The notes under the pieces: generated by a model
Seen by the model: the letters and a program-made list of their open reading frames with translations, nothing else
Databases searched by the model: none
What the model was told of the DNA's origin: nothing
Program-made: the position numbers and the translations under genes
NCBI RefSeq assembly: GCF_030818015.1
Contig: NZ_JAUSZX010000001.1
Location: forward strand, 1,302,001-1,366,000
Origin: Arthrobacter globiformis
GTDB taxonomy: Bacteria; Actinomycetota; Actinomycetes; Actinomycetales; Micrococcaceae
Direction of reading: 5' to 3'
Length of the DNA: 64,000 bases
Shown here: one piece after another, positions 16,191-26,200 of the stretch
How positions within the stretch are numbered: position 1 is the stretch's first letter
Layout of the letters: the number at the start of each line of letters is the position of its first letter

Positions 16191-16991
16191 ATGGATTCTT
16201 CCTCGGAAGCGTCATCCATGGCCCAAGGCCTTCGGATAGTTCGGCTGGTCGCAGACCGGGAAAAGTGGGGAAGGCGGCTATTCGGCGTTTCCCAGATCGC
16301 ATCCGAGCTGGAGATGGACCAAAGCCGTGTCTCCCGGTTGACTCAGGAATTGTGTGAGCTGGGGCTGCTGGAACGCGTCGAACGCGGGCCATTCCGGACC
16401 GGTCCACGTTTTTTTAGCCTGGCTGCCGCTTTGAATACCGGCTGGGTCCGCGAATCGAGAACCGAACTTGAGGCTTTGGTGGCCTCGTTCGGCCTTAGAT
16501 CCAGACTTTCCGTACGAGAGGGCTTCCGCGTCATTCTCCTGCGGACCTCCAGCAATGACGCGGTTCCCGGCGGCTTCGTGAAACCCGGCATGGTGACACC
16601 CGTGTGGTGCACCGGGTCCGGCCGGGCCCTGCTGTGGGGCGAGGAGCAGCCGGCCGTTGAGGCCCTTCTTGCGGACGTCAATTTCATTGGCGTGGGCGGT
16701 CCGGGGGCCGCCCATTCGCCGCAGGAAGTTGTCGAATTGATGGACCGGGACCGTGCGCGGGGCTTCATTGTCGCGGAGGAAGAGTTCGAGCATGGAGTCT
16801 ACGAACTGGCGGTTCCGGTCCGCACCGCCGACGGTTCCGTTCTTGCAGCGCTCAGTGTCCTGGGCAGCCGGGCCGAGATCATGTCCGGCGCAGATGACGT
16901 TGCAAAGGCCCTGTGGGAAGCAGCCCAACGGCTGGCGTCGTGCCAGGGCGGCACGCGGAACAGTGCTGGCCGGAAGGGTCTTGCCAGCTAA
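16191..16991 (+). CDS. IclR-family regulator 1
   Basis: A 266-residue protein. The N-terminal winged helix (FGVSQIASELEMDQSRVSRLTQELCELGLLERVERG) is followed by an IclR effector domain (VIVAEEEFEHGVYELAVPVRTADGSVLAALSVLG-like end). It lies 46 bases after the permease gene on the same strand, so the two may be co-transcribed. It probably senses the substrate of the local pathway. Its stop overlaps the stop of the convergent second IclR gene by 4 bases. The two IclR proteins resemble each other in layout (DxSQVxRxL-like recognition helices) and may be diverged paralogues. Confidence 0.88.
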   Translation: MDSSSEASSMAQGLRIVRLVADREKWGRRLFGVSQIASELEMDQSRVSRLTQELCELGLLERVERGPFRTGPRFFSLAAALNTGWVRESRTELEALVASFGLRSRLSVREGFRVILLRTSSNDAVPGGFVKPGMVTPVWCTGSGRALLWGEEQPAVEALLADVNFIGVGGPGAAHSPQEVVELMDRDRARGFIVAEEEFEHGVYELAVPVRTADGSVLAALSVLGSRAEIMSGADDVAKALWEAAQRLASCQGGTRNSAGRKGLAS

Positions 16992-17764
16992 GGCACGTTC
17001 TTCGGCGGGACCTGACCCAGCATGGACTCAAGCCACCCTCCCCAGGACACGAGGGCCGTGGCGCAGGCCTCCAGCCTCGGCTGCAGGCGCGTCTTGGCGC
17101 CTACGACCTGCAGCGCTGCCACCACGTCGCCCTTGAAGTCCTTAATCGGAACGGCCAGGGAATACAGCCCGGGCTCGGCTTCCTCGTCCACGATGGAGTA
17201 TCCCCGCGCCCGGGCCGCGCGTAGTCGTGACAGGAAGTCCTCCGCGTCAACGGGTGTATTGGGGCCATGACGCACGAATGCGACCCCGGAGAAAAGGGTC
17301 CGGACCTCGTCGTCGGACGCTTCCCACAGCAGTGCCTGGCCGGCATCACTGCAGTAGGCCGGATACGGCCGGCCCAGCCATGAACCGATCATGTTGCTAC
17401 TTGCCGGAATATGCTCACCGATGGTGACGGTGCTGTCTCCGCTCAGAATTCCAAGGAAGCATCCCTCATCAGTTTCACGGGCCAAGCCTGTCAGCGCCGT
17501 GGCGCCGTCAGTCTGCAACCGTTGTTCGGATAACAGTTGCGCGTCCGTCAGGAGCGACCAGTCGACGGCGTAGGTGCGGTGGTCTTTGCGGACCAGAAAC
17601 CCCTCCTGCTGGGCCGTCCGCAGGCTGCGGGCTACCTGGCTGCGGTCCTTGCCCAAGTCGGTTGCTATATCAGCGACCGTTCCGCCAGGCAGGCCTTCTG
17701 CGTTGCGGGAGCCCACCGCTAGGACAGCCATAATTCCCCGGCCCATGCTGGATGTCTTAGACAT
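16988..17764 (-). CDS. IclR-family regulator 2
   Basis: About 258 residues from ATG 17764; the frame extends upstream but the added sequence is Cys/Arg-rich and overlaps the next gene. The N-terminal HTH reads GGTVADIATDLGKDRSQVARSLRTAQQEGFLVRKDHRTYAVD. The C-terminal effector domain includes GRPYPAYCSDAGQALLWEASDDEV and GYSIVDEEAEPGLYSLAVPIKDFKGDVVAALQV. It sits just downstream of the cyclase-family gene on the same strand (32 bases), so it may be co-transcribed with the cyclase and NIF3-like genes and control them. Confidence 0.87.
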   Translation of the reverse strand: MSKTSSMGRGIMAVLAVGSRNAEGLPGGTVADIATDLGKDRSQVARSLRTAQQEGFLVRKDHRTYAVDWSLLTDAQLLSEQRLQTDGATALTGLARETDEGCFLGILSGDSTVTIGEHIPASSNMIGSWLGRPYPAYCSDAGQALLWEASDDEVRTLFSGVAFVRHGPNTPVDAEDFLSRLRAARARGYSIVDEEAEPGLYSLAVPIKDFKGDVVAALQVVGAKTRLQPRLEACATALVSWGGWLESMLGQVPPKNVP

Positions 17765-17796
17765 GGGTCCGATTCTAGTCACTGGAGGAACGCCTC

Positions 17797-18549
17797 CTAG
17801 TGGATAGCGAAGACCCGGGCAGGAAAACCGCTGCCCCGCAGTGGCTTGGGCCAGCTGGCAATGAGGGCAGCGCCCGCTTCTGGAAGTCCGTCCAGGTTCG
17901 CCATCAGCTCGATCTGCCACCGGTTCTGCGCCAGGACGTAGGTCTCCAGCGTGAAATCCTGGCGGGATGTGGCCAGTCCCGGGTCTGTGTCCGTCTGCTC
18001 ATGACCGACGGCGGTAACCGACCGCTCCTCAATCAGGAAGGAGAGGACTTCCTGCGACCAGCCAGGTGTGTGGCTGACACCGTGATCGTCCCTGTTCGCC
18101 ATGGCAGCGGCGTCAGGCCAACGGTCACTCCAGCCTGTCCGCAATGCCACAAAGGCCCCGGGTGGGATGGCGCCATTGCGGTGTTCCCAGGCCTGGACGT
18201 CCTCCATCTGGGCAGTGGCGTCCGCATTAGCGTTGACGCGCTCGGTGATGTCGAGGACGACCAGCGGAAGGACCATCTCCTCCACGGGAATCTGGTCCAG
18301 GGTCCTTCCCCCTGAGATGAAATGCGAGGGAGGATCAACGTGTGTTCCCCATTGTCCGATGATCGAGTAGCGGTGGGCGGTGAAACCGTCACCTTTCTCC
18401 AGATCGAAGACGGGCTCCCTTATTTCGTCGGGGAATGCCGGGAAGTGTGGCTGGCCGGGGTGGAAGGCGTGCGTCAGGTCAGTGAATGATCTGCCGGCAA
18501 ACAGCGTCTGCAGGCCGTCCCAAAGGGCGGTTGTGGTGACTTCAGTCAT
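17797..18549 (-). CDS. Cyclase-family metal-dependent hydrolase
   Basis: A 250-residue member of the cyclase/kynurenine formamidase family (PF04199). The metal-binding signature HxGTHxDxPxHF appears as QWGTHVDPPSHF (66-77), with the earlier HAFHPGQPHFP (27-37) also typical. Known members hydrolyse amide or lactam bonds, as in N-formylkynurenine or isatin, using manganese or zinc. The start overlaps the stop of the NIF3-like gene by ATGA, so translation is coupled. In this amino-acid block it could open a cyclic or N-acylated form of the substrate, for example a lactone; that is inference. Confidence 0.85.
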   Translation of the reverse strand: MTEVTTTALWDGLQTLFAGRSFTDLTHAFHPGQPHFPAFPDEIREPVFDLEKGDGFTAHRYSIIGQWGTHVDPPSHFISGGRTLDQIPVEEMVLPLVVLDITERVNANADATAQMEDVQAWEHRNGAIPPGAFVALRTGWSDRWPDAAAMANRDDHGVSHTPGWSQEVLSFLIEERSVTAVGHEQTDTDPGLATSRQDFTLETYVLAQNRWQIELMANLDGLPEAGAALIASWPKPLRGSGFPARVFAIH

Positions 18550-18995
18550 GACGTGGCCTGGCTTTCAACGAATGCCGGAAGGGCAGTGTTGGAAACGCCG
18601 ATTGGCCCTGTCAGCTCAATGACGGGCACCTCCCAAGGGTGGATATCCACGATGTGCTGCAGGAGGCGTTGCACGGCAGCGTCGTCGAGCGCAGCATCGA
18701 AATACGTCGTCAAGACCAGGGTCGGGGAAATTGTCTGCTGACCAACCTGCCCCAACGTAGGGTTGGCACCCTCAGTGCAGGTGAACCCCTCGAAACCCAA
18801 ACCGGATTCGAAGACATGCCGGTAGTTGCCAAAGTCCCCGAGGTCAGGGGATTCCGCGACAGCGTCGAGCAGGGCCGCAATGCCCGCTTCGTCTTTGAAC
18901 GCGTCTGCGTCGCCGCTGGCGAGCCGTGAGAAGGTTTCCGAAGCTACGGGCCAATGCACACGCAGCTTGCGTACGGGTTTCATTTCAATCTTCAA
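18546..18995 (-). CDS. Stand-alone NIF3/YqfO PII-like domain protein
   Basis: About 149 residues. I chose TTG at 18995 because AGGAGG lies six bases upstream; the ATG at 18983 has no clear ribosome binding site. The middle reads GDFGNYRHVFESG, FTCTEGANPTLGQVGQ, a long variable strand, then IVDIHPWEVPVIEL. This matches the PII/CutA-like inserted domain of NIF3/YqfO proteins (G-N-Y, EGANPTxGxVG, HPYEEP). Here the two flanking metal-binding NIF3 domains are absent, and HPYEEP has become HPWEVP. Such small stand-alone domains are known but without assigned function. The 4-base overlap with the cyclase gene suggests a shared role. Confidence 0.7.
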   Translation of the reverse strand: MKIEMKPVRKLRVHWPVASETFSRLASGDADAFKDEAGIAALLDAVAESPDLGDFGNYRHVFESGLGFEGFTCTEGANPTLGQVGQQTISPTLVLTTYFDAALDDAAVQRLLQHIVDIHPWEVPVIELTGPIGVSNTALPAFVESQATS

Positions 18996-19061
18996 GGGAG
19001 GCCTCCTGGGCGGTTCGCAAGGGTGTCTTCTGCCATCGTGGCATGGTGTGATGATCATTAC

Positions 19062-19079
19062 AAGCATTGAAAGATGCTT
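19062..19079. promoter_or_regulatory. Inverted repeat between NIF3-like and mmuM genes
   Basis: AAGCAT-TGAAAG-ATGCTT is a perfect 6-bp inverted repeat with a 6-base spacer, lying in the AT-rich middle of the divergent promoter region. It is a candidate operator for either divergent unit, possibly for one of the IclR proteins. Confidence 0.4.
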
Positions 19080-19169
19080 ATTATGAACATAGCCAGGATG
19101 CACAACACGTGTACCCCGGCACCTCGTGCCCGACAGGCATGGACGAACGAACCGCTTGGAGCCCGAACA

Positions 19170-20129
19170 ATGCCCAGTAATACCAAGCTCTCCCGCATGC
19201 TTGATGCCGGAGCGAACCTGACCGTGGACGGCGCACTTGCCACGGAGCTGGAAGCGCACGGCTGCGATCTTGACGACCCCTTGTGGTCGGCCAAAGTCCT
19301 CGTGGAACAGCCGCAGCTCGTCAAAAGTGTTCACCGCGATTACTTCCGCGCCGGAGCCGCGGTGGCGATCACGGCGAGCTATCAGGCAACACCCCAGGGA
19401 TTTGCGCGTCGCGGCATTGGCGAAGAAGAGGCCCTGGAACTGGTGGCATTGAGTGTGCGCCTGGCTGACGAGGCGCGCCGCGAGCATCTGGCCGAAAACC
19501 CCGGTGCGGGCCCCCTGCTGGTTGCAGGATCGGTCGGTCCCTACGGCGCTTACCTCGCTGACGGATCGGAATACCGGGGAGACTACTTCCTCAGCCGGAA
19601 GGAGTTCCTGGAGTTCCACCGGCCGCGGATTGCCGCGCTGGTGGACGCCGGCGCGGACTTCCTTGCCTGTGAGACGCTGCCGTCCCTGCCGGAGGCGGAG
19701 GCCCTGGTGGCGCTCATGAAAGAGTTCGACGTCGAAGGCTGGCTCTCCTTCACGCTGCGGGACGGAGGGCACATCAGCGACGGCACGCCGCTGGCTCAGG
19801 TAGCAAAGCTCGGCAGGGCGCAGCCGTCCGTTGTGGCCATTGGCGTGAACTGTGTGCCGCTGGAGCTGGTTGCCCCATCCCTGGGTGCTCTGGGCAAAGC
19901 CACGGACATGCCCCTGATCGCGTATCCAAATTCCGGCGAAATCTATGACGCCGTCAGTAAAACATGGGGGCCGGCCACGGCCATCGAGGGACCGGGCAGT
20001 AAGCACACCGCAAGCTTGACCGAAGGAACCGCCGTCTGGCGTGAACTTGGTGCCCGGCTCATCGGCGGGTGCTGCCGGACGAGCCCCGAGGACATCGCCG
20101 CCGTGGCCAGGCTTACGGGAAATCCCTGA
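19170..20129 (+). CDS. Homocysteine S-methyltransferase
   Basis: About 319 residues from ATG 19170; 32 further in-frame codons upstream look non-coding. The protein shows the family sequence: LTVDGALATELEAHGCDL, ITASYQATPQGF, VAGSVGPYGAYLADGSEYRGDY, FLACETLPSLPEAEAL, the zinc ligand GVNC, and the C-terminal GGCCRTSPEDIAAV carrying two further zinc cysteines. It transfers a methyl group from S-methylmethionine or a similar donor to homocysteine, giving methionine. It is divergent from the cyclase operon. In the block it may salvage methyl-sulphur amino acids taken up by the permease. Confidence 0.92.
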   Translation: MPSNTKLSRMLDAGANLTVDGALATELEAHGCDLDDPLWSAKVLVEQPQLVKSVHRDYFRAGAAVAITASYQATPQGFARRGIGEEEALELVALSVRLADEARREHLAENPGAGPLLVAGSVGPYGAYLADGSEYRGDYFLSRKEFLEFHRPRIAALVDAGADFLACETLPSLPEAEALVALMKEFDVEGWLSFTLRDGGHISDGTPLAQVAKLGRAQPSVVAIGVNCVPLELVAPSLGALGKATDMPLIAYPNSGEIYDAVSKTWGPATAIEGPGSKHTASLTEGTAVWRELGARLIGGCCRTSPEDIAAVARLTGNP

Positions 20130-20208
20130 CGGCGGTTCCATCCCGCCACGGCCAGGCCTGCCAACGGCAGCCCCTGGTCCTCAAGAAGGGTTCATACTCC
20201 TGGCTGCC

Positions 20209-23200
20209 TTAGCAGGCAGGCACCCCCGAATCCACGGGTCCGTCGCTCGGCCGGATCCAGAGGTTGTTGATCACCTTGTACCAGACGTTGCCGGTGGTCC
20301 CGGTGGGCTTGCCGGTCGCTCCGTCGTAGATGGTGTACGAGGCACCGGTGGTCACGCACTGGACCTGGACCCGGGTGCCCTGCGCCACGAACGTTCCGCC
20401 GCCCGCGGCGCAGTTCGGCGCCGTGTCCGGGGCGGAGGTGCCGTTTGTGGGCCATTCGCAGGTACCGGGACTCGCCGAGCCGTTGTCCACCACGAGGTAC
20501 TTCGCCGGAGCCGTCCGCCCGGTTGCCGAGACGGCGGTCCTCTGGCCGAGGTCGTCCACGGTCGTGACCGTGATGGAGATGGATTGGTCATAGCCGTTGC
20601 CGGTGGTGACGGATCCGCCGCCGGCACCCAGCGTGCCCGACTTCCCGTCCGATGACTGGTACTCCAGGGACACAACGCGGCGGCCGTTGTTGACCACCGC
20701 TCCGACGTCGAACCTCACTGTGGTGGTGACGGTCACGGGGTTAATGCTCGCGGCGTGCGGCTTGCCGTATGGCGCCACCGGGCTGGAGTTGGTGACCGGC
20801 CCCTCATAGGTGGCACCATCCATGCTGTTCACGGCGCGCACCCCAATCGTGTAGTTGCCGTTGTTGGGCACACCGGTCCGGATGACCTTGTCCGGCGGCA
20901 CGGCCAGGAAGCTGCTTCCGTTGACCTGGTACTGGTAGCTCGGGGTCGCGCCGTTGCCCGCAGCCTCGCCAAAGGACAGTTGCACCGCGTTGTCGAGCGG
21001 GTCGGCGCGGACGCCGGGGACCGCCCCTGGCGTGCCGAAAGCCCGGCGGGGGTCCGACGGCGGGCTGGCCGCCGAAGTACCTGCCTTGTTTTTGGCAATG
21101 ACGGTGAAGGTGTAGTCGCTGGCGGAGTTGCCGACGGTGACAGGCACGCTCCGCTGGCTGCCGGACACAGTGTTGGTGGCTACTACGGATCCTCCCCGGA
21201 CCGCATTAACGGTGTAGGTGTCAATGGAGGCGCCGTTGTCCGCAGCAGGAGCCCACGACACCATCATGATCGTTTCCGACCCGCCGGAGGTGGAACGGGT
21301 GGTGACTGGTTTGCCCGGGGCACCCGGCACGCCGGCCGGGATGCCGCTCGCGGAATAGGCGCTCCATTCCGAGGGGTCCGGTGCCTTGTTCGAGGCCTGG
21401 ACCCTGACCTGGTAGGGCGTCCCGTTCTGCAGGCCCGTCCAGCGGTAGGACGTTCCGGTGACGCTGCTTGCCCTGACGTTTCCTGCCGGCGGCGCCGGGG
21501 AGATCTCCAGGTTGTAGCTCTGCACCGGTGAGCCGGGGCTCCTTGGAGGTACCCAGTTCACTGTGAGCGACTTGTCGCCGGAAACCAGGGTGGGTGCCGC
21601 CGGGGGATCAGGTTTCGCATCCGGGCGGGCCGGTGCGGAAGCAGGAGACGGGGCCGAATCTCCCACCTCGTTCATGGCCACCACGGTGAAGGTGTATTCA
21701 ACGTCGTTGGTCAGGCCGGTGAGCGTGCAAGTGGTGGAGGAGCACGGCTGCGAGAACCCCCCGCTGCCGCTGACCTTGTAACCGGTGATGGCTGCTCCGT
21801 TGTTGGCGGGAGGTGACCAGTTGAGGACAACGGTGCGGTCGCGCACCTCCCCGACCGTCGGGGTGGACGGCGCATCCGGCTTGTCCTTGACGGTGAGCCG
21901 GATGCGGCCGTCAATTTCGCGTTCCGCGTCCCGCGTCTTGTCCTGGACCCGGTAGCGGACCACCATGGTGCCCACGAACTTTTCGGCGGGCGTCACCGCC
22001 ACAGTGTCGCCTTCCACCGTTGCCGTGCCCGTCCCGGTTTCGACGGTGGCGCTCAGGATTTTCAGCGGGGTTTCCGGGAACGGGTTGATGTCATTGTCCA
22101 GGGCCTGTACCCGCTGGGACTGCCCGGCGCGGGCGCTGGCGATGACGTCATCGTTCGCTGCGGCAAGCGGACGCTTCGACGCGACCACGCGGACGTCCAC
22201 GGCACCCTTAACAGGTGCGCTGCGCCCGTCCGAGACGGTCACAGGCACAGTCAGCCGGCTCCCTTTGGCCGCGCCGTCAACGGTGGCTTTGAAGACGCTG
22301 CCATCAAGGGTGGCTTTGACCCCGGCCGGCGGCGCCCCTTGCAGCGCGAACGTGAGTTTGTCCTTGTCTGCCTCGTCGACGTCGGAAGCCACCTGGCGCA
22401 GGTCCAGCGTGGATTCCTCGCCCGTCGCAGCTTCCAAGGTGCTCGACGGGAAAACCGGAGGGTGGTTGCGGGCGGGGTCGGGCAGGACTGTGATGCCGAT
22501 GGTCAGTACCGCCTTGCGCCCCTCGGGGTCGTCCACGGTCACGCCGTCGGTGACCTCGAGGGAGACGGCTGCCGGGCCCGTGTAGTCGTCGGCGGATGTG
22601 AACACAACGGTGGTCGCGTCCTTCACCAGCGGCGCTCCGTTGGATGCCACCGCCTGGACCTTGGAGTCCTGGGTGATGCGGGGGCTCTTGCCGGGACGGA
22701 CCACCACCAGGTCCCGCAGGTTCAAGGTCAGTTGCTGGCCGCTGACAACTTGCAGTGGCGCCGTGCTCCGCAGCGCGGGCGCCTGCCCTTCGAGGCCGGG
22801 CACCAGGATGAATGCCGTTGAGCTGAGCCTATCGATGTCCGTGACGGTGTAGGCAATGATCTGCGGCCGGCTTTCCAGCCGTACGGAGATCTTCCCGGGA
22901 GCGGAAATGCTGGCCGTCGGTGCGGCCTCCGGGAAGGTGATCTTCAGTTCGGCGGCCACTCCGTCCGGGTCGTCGTCGTTCTTTAGAACGGGAACTTCGA
23001 CGACGGTCTTGCCCAGGGTCTCGGCAAACGTGACGCGGTCGTCCCGTGCGATGGGGGCCAGCGTGGCAGCGTCGCTGCGCACCTGGACTTTGAGGGTTCC
23101 GACGGCGGTGCCGCCGCGGCCGTCGCTGACCTGGTACCGGACGATCGCCGTCGTGGATCCCGCGGACACCGGCGGAGCGGTGAGCTGCACCCGCCCGTCG

Positions 23201-26200
23201 ATGACCCCTGCCTTCAGTTCCGGGGCAGCGTCCAGCCGGTTGGCTGCGAGGGTGACATTGTCGCCGTCGGGATCGGAGTCATTGGCCAGCACGTCCACTG
23301 CCACGTGGCGGCCCGGGAGAACGGTGATGCTGTCCTCGACGGCCACGGGACTCTGGTTGGATCCGGGGGCGGGTGCGATACCTACGGCCACCCGCGCGGT
23401 GGATCGCGCCCCGAACCTGTCCTCCACCACGTAGGAGAAGGTGTCCTGTCCGGAGGCGTTCGCCGGTGCCCTGTACTCCACGTAGTTGGCACCCACCACG
23501 GCTGTTCCCTTGCGGGGTGCCTGCTCCAGCCCCACCAGGGTGACGGAGTCGCCGTCGGGATCAATGCCGTCCAGGGGAATGGGGATCCTCGTGGTGTTGC
23601 CGGCAACCACCCGGCCGGTCACGTGCTGGGGGAGCGGCCTGGAGTTGGTGCCCGCTCCCCGGATGTGGATGGTTACCTGCGCCGAGTCTTCCTGCCCATC
23701 CGGGCCGGTGACGGCGTAGATCGCGTGCACCGTTCCTCCTGCTGCGCCTGCCTTGAAGCGCAGCACGTCCCCGGATACGGCCAGGAGGCCCTGGGCGGAG
23801 TCGATTCCCTGCACGAGGACCGGCTTGAGCTTCAGCTTGGCGCCATTGGGGTGGGAGTCGTTGGCGAGAACAGCGATGGTGGCGACGTCGTTGGCCCTGA
23901 CGGTGATTTCGTCCGGGGCCGCGACGGGCGGCAGCAGTTTTGCGGGAGCCGGAATGGGCAGGATGGTTACCTCTCCGGTTGCACTGGCCACACCGTTGGA
24001 CACGGTGTACGTCAGGGAAGTGGGCGCAGCCAGGCCACGGACGTCGGTAATGCGCAGGATCTGATGATTCACGACGGCGACGGCCACGGCTGAGTTCCGG
24101 GGAAGGCCAAGGGATTGGATGACCAGGACGCCCCCGGCTGGATCCGAGTCGTTGGCGAGCGCATCCAGCAGCACTTCGCCGCCCACCGGAAGCAGCGCCA
24201 AATCAGCGACGGCGACGGGGTCGCCCCGTTCGGCGCCGGCGGCTTTCACGTCGATCCGTACGAGCCCCTCGGAGCTTTCCGGTCCGTTGGTCACCAGATA
24301 GGTGGCGTAATACGTTCCGGGTCTGACCGCGCGGAAGGTGAAGGTCCCCGTCTGGTAGTCGGGAGTGATTTCCTGCTCCGGAGGGCCCGCCACGCGTGTC
24401 AGCCGGAGACCTTCGCCGGTGGGGTCGCTGTCGTTTTTCAACGGAGAAACCAGGATGTCCTGGCCGGCGATTCCGGACACGTGGTCTGCGTTGGCTTTCG
24501 GCGGAAGGTCGCCCTTGGCACGGACGTCCACCACCACGGTGCCGTCCACCTGGTCCCGTCCGTCGGAGACAGTGATGGCAACTTCCTTTCTGCCCAGGGC
24601 GGATCCCACGTCCTGGAACGTCAAAAGGCCGTCCGCCCGGGTCCGCACCTGGTCGCCTTCGCGGGTGGGGCGGGCTCCCAGCAGCAGCAGGTTGTCGCCG
24701 TCGGGGTCTGTCCAGTCGGTGAGGATGTTCTGGGAGATGCTTTTGCCCTGCTCCAGGATGATCGTGGGCACCCGTTTTTGCTTCGGCGGCTCGTTGCTGG
24801 CGGGGTCCTTCACGGTCAGGGTGACGGCGGCCGTGGCGGTCCCGCCGCGTCCGTCACTGGCCTGGTACTGGAACCGTGAGGTTCCGGTCGCATCGGCCGG
24901 CACCCTCACCTGCAGGCCGGTGCCGTTGTAGACGGCCTGCACGCTGCCGACGGCGGGGCTGTCGCCCTGGAGCTGGACAGTGAGGACGTCCCCGTCGGGG
25001 TCGGAGTCGTTGTCCAGGACCGGCAGGAGGGTGGTCCGGCCCGGGCGCACGCCGAACTGGTCGTCTTTGGCTGAGGGCGGCCGGTTCTCCTTGGTGCGGT
25101 CCGGGAGGGTGTCCACCGGGGTGTCATCTGCGGCAGGGTCGTCCTGGTCCTCAACCTTGTCCGGCGGGGGAATGATCTCGTCCCAGTTGGCTACGAGCCT
25201 CATGTCCTCGGTCACCAGCCAGACGTTGCCGGACGTGACGTCGTTGAGGACCACGATGTCCCGGTTCACCCGGAACACCAGATTGGACCGGGCGCTTGCG
25301 CCGGGAATGTCAGCGCGGCTGCTATCTGCGGCGTTCGTGCATTCGCGGAGGTATTTTCCTGCCCCGGCCCATGCGGCGTAGACGCAGCCATTGAGATAAA
25401 CGGGAGTGGCAGGGGTTCCGGAAGTTCCAAGGTCCACCACCGCCGCGGCCGAACCGTCCAGGGGCTGCTTGATCAGGGCCTTCTTGGTGGTGACAGCCAC
25501 AAAGTCCGCGGCGGGGCCGCTTTGCTGCAGTTTGGCGCCCGCCGCATCGGGCACCTGCACCACCCGGCCGCCGGGAAGAAGAAGTGTTCCGCCGTCGGCG
25601 TCGAACAGAACAGGTTTGTCCCCGACGGCGGCGAGCTGGACGTTGTCTTTGTTGCGGATCTGCTCGTATTGTGCGGTGGTGCGGGAATCCACTCCGCCGG
25701 TCGCATTGACGCGAAGGGAGGTCACCTCGCCGCGGGCCGGATCCGCGGCGTGAACGACGTCGTCAACTCCTACGGTCGCGACGATTCCTCGGGCGTCACT
25801 CACCACGGGTTCCTGTGCATCGAAGTCGATGGAGCCCAGCATGCTGCCCTGCGTCACCCAGAGGCGCCCCGAGCTCGGATCGGCCAGGGCCACCGCTTTT
25901 TCCCCGAACGCCGGGACCGCGGTTCCGGGGAGCTGCTGGGGCGGTTCAAGTGTGACGGCGGAAACCTTGACCCTGCCCAGGGAGGCGTTGCCGCGGTCCG
26001 ACACGAGCACACTGCTGCTGTGTTGGAGGATGTCGAAGTCGGAACTTGCCGCCATGAGGCCGCCGTCGAGCGTTTTCGACTGGAAGTTCAGGTGGCCCAC
26101 CAGGTTCATGCCGCTATTGGTCACCCACACACCGCCATCGTTGAGGTCGACGTGCGTCGTTTTGAACCCCGGGTGCACGACTGCCGCTACAAGAAGCAGT

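Noticed and set aside
18546..20141. 531-codon minus-strand frame covering the mmuM gene
   Set aside because: Only the last 149 codons (18546-18995) look real; the rest is a shadow of homocysteine methyltransferase.
21700..25100. Tandem DNA repeat in the giant gene
   Set aside because: The repeat is at the protein level (NDSDPDGD in diverged domains); I saw no long near-identical DNA units.
20755..25753. Several plus-strand open frames of 100-260 codons within the giant gene
   Set aside because: They are antisense shadows with Arg/Gly/Val-biased composition; the minus strand has clear Ig-like and FN3 domains throughout.
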